Source: Cytospora piceicola
Lineage: Eukaryota; Ascomycota; Sordariomycetes; Diaporthales; Cytosporaceae
DNA length: 64,000 nt
Assembly: GCA_023375675.1 (NCBI GenBank)
Contig: JALQBC010000017.1
Coordinates: forward strand, 1-64,000
Reading direction: 5' to 3'
Shown piece by piece: positions 57,959 to 64,000 of the stretch. The translations under genes were made by a program, and so were the position numbers. A model generated the notes under the pieces. That model was not told the origin of the DNA and searched no databases. It saw only the letters and a program-made list of their open reading frames with translations. Numbering within the stretch: the first letter of the stretch is position 1; the number at the start of each line of letters is the position of its first letter.

Positions 57959-58179
57959 TGTGCCCTAGGTAAGATTCACCATGTAGAACAAAGAGATCGC
58001 ATCGAGGACTTGAGATATTTGGTGCTTTCCAGACTTGTTATATAGCCACTTCATACTTGAGTTCACGGCAGGAGTCAAGGACTGAGACGAAATTCCGACA
58101 TGAGCATGTAGGATAGAGAATGGGCCCATATTTCCCCATGTGATGTCTGTTGTGTAATCCATGCTGCTATATGATATCG
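57959..58179. promoter_or_regulatory. Upstream region of the flavin monooxygenase gene
   Basis: About 220 bp between the proposed start codon of the minus-strand monooxygenase and the MITE-like element. A minus-strand frame crosses it but has no motif. Presumably the promoter and leader. Confidence 0.4.
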
Positions 58180-58523
58180 CTGTCACCGGCAATTGCGAAT
58201 TCCGAAAGTTTCGTATGGTGCACGGTTCAGGTATTTGTTACTCTTAGTAGTAAGAATAGCGAGAGGTTCAGACGCAGCCTAGTCTATAAAAACTTCAGTG
58301 ACTTTGAACTACACCTATATCTCTAAGAAAATATATATATATATATATATAGTTATAGCTCTAGTCGAGTTAACCTTAAGAGTTCTATTTAATTCCTGTT
58401 TTGTTCAAGCGTTGATTTTATAGTGTAGCCCGAAAAGGTGCAGGTTGATATCAAATACGCCTTGACTGTGTACTAACCTATATAAGTACTTAGTAGGTTT
58501 CGGAATCCGCAATCGCCGGATAG
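58180..58523. mobile_element. Short MITE-like element related to the 4.2-kb transposon
   Basis: The left end (58180-58240) follows the transposon TIR: CTGTCACCGGCAATTG, TTCCGAAA, then TGCACGGTTCAGG. The right end (58461-58523), as reverse complement, again follows it, with GACTGTGTACTAACCTATATA and TTTCGGAATCCGCAATCGCCGG visible on the + strand. The ~344-bp element has no coding capacity and an AT-rich centre with a TA microsatellite. It is not RIP-mutated to the extent of the large copy. Best read as a non-autonomous deletion derivative or MITE of the same family. Confidence 0.72.
58327..58352 (+). repeat. (TA)n microsatellite
   Basis: About 12 TA dinucleotides in a row inside the MITE-like element. 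Probably grew by slippage. Confidence 0.85.
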
Positions 58524-59036
58524 CGGCAATATCAGTCCAAAGCCCCGCAACCCTACACGATCCTCCGTTGGCCTGGGATATGGTTGGCAGGTCGGAACAC
58601 ACGTCGAGTGCGAAGTCCGAGATCTTTTAGATACGAAGCAACCTTACTATGCTTTATGTACCATGGAGTCCATAATTCTTGGATCAAATGTTTCCGAATT
58701 GATAAGTAGGAGCATACACAACACCGATCGACTCCATCAAAACACTCTGACCGTCCCGAGGTCCTGTCCTTAAGCTGCCAGGAGACCAGTCGGAGATCAG
58801 ATGGGGCCCGACGCCGTTCTTAGTCTGAGATCGACTTGTTGGATTATCGATAGCTTTGGATTCATAATCGCCCCGATTAAGCAGATCCGCGATTGCAGGA
58901 AGCAGCTTGCATGTGGGTCTTTCTTCTAGCACCCTCCTCTCGCCTTCGTCTTCCCACATACACACTTGCAACACATCACAGCTCGCGTCTCCAGGCCTCT
59001 TGAGCCTATATCGGTCCACGGGCCTGGCCACATGAT
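58524..59036. other. Intergenic region, nothing identified
   Basis: About 510 bp between the MITE-like element and the 3' end of the SDR gene. A minus-strand frame of ~157 codons (59157-58684) overlaps the SDR end in another frame and lacks motifs; treated as chance. Confidence 0.5.
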
Positions 59037-60122
59037 TCACTTCAGCTTCTTCGCCTCCGCCTCCTGCCTTCCGAGGACATCCTCCAACGTCTTCAGCTTG
59101 AACATACGATAAATCACTGTATCCACCAGCCACTCCCCGACACAGGATCCCGACCACGCCTCCTTTGCAAGACCCCCGTAGTAGTGCCAGTCGGGCCTAC
59201 ATAATCCGACCATGCTAAACATTCCGCGCAGGAACAAAGGCCACTCAGGCTTCAGCGCATCCGCAACCAGCTGCTTCGCGTACCTCTGAGGACTTATGGA
59301 ACTCGAAGCGTTTTTCGAAAACATCAGTCGCCACTTGTACACATCAGCTATGGGCGTGTACAAACTGCTTTCGGGCAGCTTCCTATCCGTCTGCAAGTTG
59401 ATATTTGTCTTCACCGTTCCAGGCAGCGCTACCATGACCCGTACTCCGTAGGGCCTCAACTCCTGCCTCAACGTACGGGAGTAACTGTTGACGGCACCTT
59501 TCGAGGCGCAATAAGCCGACGCAAACGCATAGGGTATGATGGACGCCACACTAGAGACGTTGATGATCAATCCTTTGGTAGGTATGAGAAGATGAACAAA
59601 TGTCTGGACCATAGCCATGACGCCAAAGACATTGGCCTCGAATGTCGCCCTCACGTCGTCCATGTCGAGGTCTGTGGCGGGGACAGTGTGCGTTCGGCCT
59701 GCGTTGTTGACAAGGATGTCAAGTCTGCCTCCAGTCAACTTGACTACCTCATCTCTGCAAGCGTCTATACTGCTTTGCTTCGTCACATCGAGTGGTAGGT
59801 GCGTGAATCCGGGCTTGTCGGCAAGGTCTGACAGGACGGATGGGTTGCGGGCTGTTGCGATAACATGCAGGCCTCGTGTCCATAATCAGTATCGATGGCG
59901 AATGCAGATATGTACTCAAGAGTGATCCTCCTAAGTGAACGTAATGATGAACGTACCTCGGGCATGAAACTCCCTACAGAGTTCATAGCCGATGCCACCA
60001 GGTGTACAACTGTGTCGATAATAGGAAGTCGTCAGGCCTTTTTCCCCGCATCACCGACAAGCACGTTCAATTCCGACTCACCCAGTTATGAGCACTGTCT
60101 TCTGGCTGGGATTGACCGACAT
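59037..60122 (-). CDS. Short-chain dehydrogenase/reductase (Ayr1-like), three exons
   Basis: Exons 60122-60082, 60009-59957 and 59872-59037 join in phase to 309 residues (introns 72 and 84 nt). Splicing creates the cofactor motif ITGCTPGGIGYELCREFHARG-like start: TGCTPGGIG comes from exons 1 and 2, and HVIATARN from exon 3. LDILVNNAG and the catalytic SAYCASKGAV (YxxxK) with the preceding Ser in INVSSVAS are present. The TGCTPGGIG variant and length resemble yeast Ayr1, the NADPH-dependent 1-acyl-dihydroxyacetone-phosphate reductase, but other lipid or steroid ketone substrates are possible. The C-terminal half has hydrophobic stretches suited to membrane association. Confidence 0.9.
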
Positions 60123-60687
60123 AATTCCTGGTATTGATGCGGCTTGTTGATGGACAAATATCACACGGGGATGATACGGTGTTGATGAGTGAGCTGCGAC
60201 TGAATGGATAGGTGGATGCCCAGGGTGACGAGACTCAAAACGCAAAAAGCTTTCAGTTTTGAGGCGCGGAGGCACCCCTAACCCGAACCCTTGGTTTACG
60301 ACAAATGATTGTTTCAGAACAAAAACAGCATTTACATGTCGACTGCAACTTGAATACCTGCTTCAGTACTCAAGCAAGAACGCCTCAACGAACAACAGAT
60401 CCAAGGGAACATGTAATTTGTGTAAGCTTATAGAACTATCTCTATGACGGTTGTACCAATACTTCAACAAGTCAGTTGGTGTTGTTCCCCCCTCACTGTC
60501 TTGGCCACGTCAGCCGGCAAGGCGCTCAAATCCGGCATCATTTATCGAAGATAGATAGATAATTATGCGGAGAGGGGCGAGCGATATGTATTACTCGAAG
60601 ACAGAAGTTCTGTCACGGAATCAGTCCACGCTGCCTCCTTCCAGTGAACTCGTCCTTGTGACCCATCCCTGGTCAGCTCCTGTGTCC
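60123..60687. promoter_or_regulatory. Divergent upstream region of SDR and AroM-family genes
   Basis: About 565 bp between the start codons of divergently transcribed genes. The part from 60565 is an in-frame extension of the AroM frame and might be coding if an earlier ATG is used. No other gene seen. Confidence 0.4.
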
Positions 60688-61464
60688 ATGATGATGCCAC
60701 CCTCGCCTTTGCAAGACACACACACACTGGCCCTCATAACAATAGGCCAGTCTCCACGCCACGATTATACTTCAGACCTCCCTTCGCTCGTCCCACGTAA
60801 TACAATAATCACACAATATGGGGCTCTCGACAGACTTACTCTTGGTGAGGTCCATGCCTATCTTAGGCCTTTCCCGGGTACTAAACAAGTCCTCGTCTCG
60901 CGCATGCGTGACGGCACCGAGGTGAAGATGGACGCAGAGAAATTGGAGCCGCTTATTAGCGAGTGCGTGTATCGCGTAGCAAGTGAAGATAAACCGGACG
61001 CTATTTTGTTGCTCTGTACTGGAACCCTGCCCACATACGACGTCCCTGTCCCAGTGATTGGGCCACAGGGTGCTGTGAGAAGGTATTTTGAGACCGAGAG
61101 CAAAGGCAGGAGGCTGATTATTATAAGCCCCGAGAAGCGACAAGTTGCCCCTGCCAAGGCTCGATGGGGTGGTGTCGGTGGGTCTGTCATTCTAAGCGGC
61201 ACAATGGCAACCCCGTACGGGGAGGGGAGCCAGGCCGAGATAGAAGCTGCCGTGAGATGGCTAGCCAGTCTGCCAGAGATCAAGGGGGTAGAGGATGTTC
61301 ATGATAGGCTGGTGAATACCACGGTTTACATGGACTGTATGGGATATACACTCGAGCATAAGCGGTTAGTGGAGCAGATCACGAGGGGCTTGGTTGACGA
61401 GGTGGTTGTGCCGAGGGAGGTTGTATTTCGAGCAGTGGGAAGGCTATTTGAAAATGTTATGTAG
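60688..61464 (+). CDS. AroM family protein
   Basis: 258 residues from the ATG at 60688; the frame is open from an ATG at 60565, but family-like sequence begins only at LALITIGQSPRHDY, so the later start (MMMPPS) is preferred. Features of the AroM family (PF07302): the opening ITIGQSPR, QYGALDRLTLGEV, AILLLCTGTLP in the middle, PVIGPQGAVRRYF, and near the end MDCMGYTLEHKRLVEQ. The fold is related to the Asp/Glu/hydantoin racemase group. The E. coli prototype lies with aroL but its function is unknown. In a fungus it is a minor family, and its origin may be bacterial. No targeting signal is seen. Confidence 0.82.
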   Translation: MMMPPSPLQDTHTLALITIGQSPRHDYTSDLPSLVPRNTIITQYGALDRLTLGEVHAYLRPFPGTKQVLVSRMRDGTEVKMDAEKLEPLISECVYRVASEDKPDAILLLCTGTLPTYDVPVPVIGPQGAVRRYFETESKGRRLIIISPEKRQVAPAKARWGGVGGSVILSGTMATPYGEGSQAEIEAAVRWLASLPEIKGVEDVHDRLVNTTVYMDCMGYTLEHKRLVEQITRGLVDEVVVPREVVFRAVGRLFENVM

Positions 61465-62094
61465 ACATCTGGATGAAGGACGTTGATACTTACGTGTTGA
61501 CTGGATCATAGATGCGTTTGGTGACGCGTGTATATACCTAGGTAGAGTTGTCAACTTTATTTGACATCTCCGAAAGTTATAATGCGCACTGATTGAACCC
61601 CTGAGTGGGTATATTCAAAAGCTTCCCAGTAGATGTTATTAGTCCAGACTCGTAACCAACACTTCACTATACCCTGGAGTCCGCAGTTCGTGCGCAGCAA
61701 TCAACGGAGATCTCAAAGCCGTTTAAAAGCAGTTGGCATGACAGTGGACAAGGAGAACGAAAAATACACATTTCTCGTAGGGTTAGTCGTCGGTATGAGA
61801 GCAATATGATCTGGTGGTGAAAGGGGGCTGGGCTAACTCTTGAATGCTGATTTGAGCTTTTCGATTGCCGTGACGAATTAACGAGCATGTGTGGTTTCAT
61901 GGCCCAAGGTGGACATGAGACACTTGGGGAAGGCATTGTTGAGACAGCTCGGGGTTAGAGATCAGTCCAGATGTCTTGAATGAAATCTTCTGGGCATAAA
62001 TGCAGTGAACCCACTGTACTCGGGTAGACAGCTCCTACGGGTAGTTACCTCGTTGTTGTTACTCGCCTGGGGTACGTACAGCCTTGGACTGCCC
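61465..62094. other. Intergenic region, nothing identified
   Basis: About 630 bp downstream of the AroM-family gene. Contains TATACCTAGGTAGA near 61533. No gene seen. Confidence 0.5.
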
Positions 62095-62330
62095 AGAGAC
62101 GCGATTTACGAAGGTCACGATATATAAAATGGTGAGAGGAACAATAGAGATAATAGGCAGATGGGTGTAAGTATTTCAGATTAGTTAGAGGTAACAACTA
62201 AGGTAGTAAGCTTAAGGGAGGGAAGGCCCCTATAAATACTTACTTAGGTAGGTCGACCTGACGGCAGTCAGGTGACCCTGTAGGTCTAATATTATTAATT
62301 ATACAGATTACTAGAATCTTCGATATAACT
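62095..62330 (+). repeat. Dispersed ~240-bp repeat, copy 2
   Basis: Partner of 33450-33710 in the same orientation. It shares AAGGTCACGATATATAAA, AGGGAAGG/GGAGGAAAGG followed by CCCCTA, TAGGTAGGTCGACCTGAC, CAGGTGACCCTG and ATACAGATTACTAG, and the same endpoint CTTCGATATAAC. It is about 0.9 kb upstream of the second 7-cysteine gene, whereas copy 1 is downstream of the first, so the two loci are not a simple block duplication. Confidence 0.75.
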
Positions 62331-62354
62331 TCGCAATGAATACAGATACGATGG

Positions 62355-62690
62355 ACTAGTTCGGCCTAGTTATATCCCGCAGAGGAACCATCGAGAAGCT
62401 GCCCACCGAACTCGAGCGTTAGCAACTCACTTCACCACTGCGCCGTAACACACTATACTACGGCAGGTGCCCTAGGGCGAGAACCTTAGGAATGTGCTGG
62501 GGAGGATGGGGGGCAAGGTCGCCGGAGTCTTTAGCAAGCCGACTATGCACAGACCACAAAATGCGACAGACGAAGCCCTGGAGTAGGCCAAGTCAGTGGG
62601 CACCGACTGTGTCGTATCCATCTGTGGTGGGAGCACCACCTGGGCATCGGCGTGGGTAGCGGAATTATATATACCTAATTCATTCACCAT
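62355..62690 (+). pseudogene. Maleylacetate reductase (iron-type ADH) N-terminal relic
   Basis: In + strand frames the N-terminal part of a maleylacetate reductase is readable. FGLVISRRGTIEKLPTELER ends in a TAG at about 62419. After a gap, GRMGGKVAGVFSKPTMH, then DEALE, TAG, AKSVGTDCVVSICGGSTT (about 62500-62640). ADCxVxxGGGSTT is the nucleotide-binding signature of the family. The reading then runs out, and the remaining ~250 residues including the C-terminal domain are absent. A complete enzyme reduces maleylacetate to 3-oxoadipate in hydroxyquinol and chlorocatechol breakdown. Ordinary decay, not RIP. Confidence 0.72.
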
Positions 62691-63237
62691 AAGTTGTAAC
62701 TGTCACATCACAAGAAGGACTGTTTCAGTGCCTCGATCTGACTGTGATTGAAAGTGTAGTTATTGAAACAGATGTCGATCAAGTACCATACATCAGCCAT
62801 ATTGCCGCATTACCCTCCCAAACCTGGGAATCTCTGCATTGCAAGTTTCAAATTTGCGCCTTCCCTACTTGACAGGTCACACTGCAGTACGCTTGATATC
62901 AAGATGTTAAGATCACTTATGAGTCAATCAGAGCGTCTTATTCTACCTACTCATCACGCCTCTTCGTGACCTCTCTGGAAAACCTGCTAATACTGGACCA
63001 ATACCCGGGTGCCGTCTACCAGTATTCACTTCCTTTTCATGAATAGGCTTTTCATGGAACGTTTTGCGCAGTATAAAATCCCCCTTAAATCTCTATAACT
63101 GCGCTTCTCTTGCTCTCTTTAGTACAGCGTAGAGCGACTATCCCCGGAACCAAATTGAGCCTACCACGTGCATAAATCGGCCAGACACCCATACAGCAAT
63201 TGTCTTTCTCAAACAGTCTACAGCAAATTCAGCAGAC
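62691..63237. promoter_or_regulatory. Upstream region of the second 7-cysteine gene
   Basis: About 550 bp. A TATA-like sequence GTATAAAATC lies at about 63072 and is followed by a pyrimidine-rich stretch (CTCTTGCTCTCTTTAG) and a CA-rich leader, a normal arrangement for a fungal promoter. No other gene seen. Confidence 0.5.
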
Positions 63238-63662
63238 ATGTGTCATATTGCAATTCAGCCGTACTGGTGCTCGATTGTGGGATGCGAAAATATCGTTAGC
63301 GAAGAGGAACTCGAGAAAGTATGCAACAAGGTCGCAAGGAATGGCCAGAATTGGGGAGCTTGCAACAAGGTGGAGAGCACCAAATGGAGGTTGCCGGCCA
63401 AAGAATCAACAACACTGGAATGCCCAAATTGCGAACAAAGGCGGCGAGAGGGCATGGCTCGTGAGGAAATACAAATTTCTGCTCTGGAGCATGAGGACAG
63501 GGGCTATGGTGCTCATTGGGGGCAACGCTAGCGACCTTGAATATCAGGATTCGGCTGACTACCCTAGGGTATGGAAACTCAATCAGGAGCTCCCACGACC
63601 CTGAAGAGGGACCCTCTGGATATGGCTCAGGTCGGAACTACTGTGGCTCTGGTTCTGGTTAG
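63238..63662 (+). CDS. Small seven-cysteine protein, paralogue of the 32.5-kb gene, two exons proposed
   Basis: The frame starts MCHIAIQ and has cysteines at 2, 11, 16, 29, 42, 62 and 65, nearly the spacing of the 32.5-kb gene. Unspliced it would end at 63531 with a dissimilar tail. A GT-AG intron at 63461-63567 (donor GTGAGG, acceptor CCCTAG, CTGAC just upstream) joins exons 63238-63460 and 63568-63662 in phase. That restores a Gly/Tyr/Ser-rich tail (YGNSIRSS ... GYGSGRNYCGSGSG) like that of the paralogue, giving 105 residues. There is no signal peptide. The final CxxC with preceding cysteines suggests metal binding; function unknown. The splice model is inferred only from similarity. Confidence 0.62.
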
Positions 63663-64000
63663 GGGCCTTATAGGTTTGGTTTGCCAGCCTCCGTGGTGAG
63701 ACATACGCGCATGGAAGCACTTAGCATGGCACGAGAACGTATTCGCAGTATACTGGAGCGTGCACATGTGGTACCCCAGAACCAAGAGCCTCACAGGCAT
63801 AATGTTTTGGTATTTATCCTTCCTGATACTTTCCAAACCAACTGCTCTCCTGTTTGTTTTTAGCATCCTGAACTGTAAATTATTACCCACTTCATATAAA
63901 GTCTGAAGAGGTACCCGAGTGGCAATTCGCATTCATGTCACTTGCTTCAAGGTTCGGCCCAAGTTGACTTATGTCCTTGGATTGCTCATGATGGTGGGGA
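63663..64000. other. Right edge of window, nothing identified
   Basis: About 340 bp downstream of the last gene. Frames on either strand are short and without motifs. A gene may begin beyond the window. Confidence 0.45.

Noticed and set aside
58684..59157. Minus-strand frame of 157 codons
   Set aside because: It overlaps the end of the SDR gene in a different frame, is rich in Gly/Glu/Arg as expected of shadow frames, and has no motif.
1..64000. CRISPR arrays, bacterial operons, riboswitches
   Set aside because: The DNA is eukaryotic. The tandem arrays have no unique spacers of constant length, and the divergent gene pairs are ordinary fungal arrangements.

Overview
The window starts at a chromosome end. 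Positions 1-116 are about 19 uninterrupted CCCTAA units, so the + strand reads from the left telomere inward. The TTAGGG-type telomere, short GT-AG introns (53-141 nt), extreme C-to-T/G-to-A decay of repeats in the style of repeat-induced point mutation (RIP), and the gene families present (fused BioD-BioA, DUF3292, sedolisin, GMC oxidoreductase) indicate a filamentous ascomycete (Pezizomycotina). A Sordariomycete is my guess only.

Layout. (1) 117-14640 is AT-rich subtelomere ruined by RIP, with tandem satellites, low-complexity arrays and at least two long relic reading frames whose stops are almost all TAA/TAG. (2) 14640-21450 is the transition into ordinary sequence: a 133-bp duplication, a small unknown gene, a GMC oxidoreductase and a secreted pepsin-like protease. 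(3) 22042-26256 is a 4.2-kb DNA transposon with 114-bp terminal inverted repeats and a RIP-killed Tc1/mariner-type transposase. A short non-autonomous relative with the same ends lies at 58180-58523. (4) 26.3-37.5 kb is a decaying zone with a sound sedolisin-type tripeptidyl peptidase, a sound three-exon phosphotransferase and a small 7-cysteine protein gene, beside a broken Baeyer-Villiger monooxygenase and a broken amidase. (5) 38.1-43.0 kb holds a divergent biotin pair: four-exon BioDA and a BioF ending in a peroxisomal ARL signal. (6) 43.6-55.5 kb is ordinary metabolic DNA: YWTD propeller protein, 3-hydroxyacyl-CoA dehydrogenase, CaiB/BaiF CoA-transferase, guanine deaminase, a zeta-crystallin-like reductase and a DUF3292 membrane protein. 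(7) 55.7-64 kb has a four-exon flavin monooxygenase, a three-exon SDR, an AroM-family protein, a maleylacetate reductase relic and a second 7-cysteine protein gene.

How the genes work together. BioF makes KAPA from a pimeloyl thioester and alanine, and BioDA turns KAPA into DAPA and then dethiobiotin; no biotin synthase is in the window. The hydroxyacyl-CoA dehydrogenase and the CoA-transferase share a divergent promoter and may act in one CoA-thioester pathway. The two secreted proteases suit nutrient acquisition. Several catabolic genes survive only as relics, as expected of a fast-evolving chromosome end. Exon structures were derived by eye from splice sites and phase and have no transcript support.
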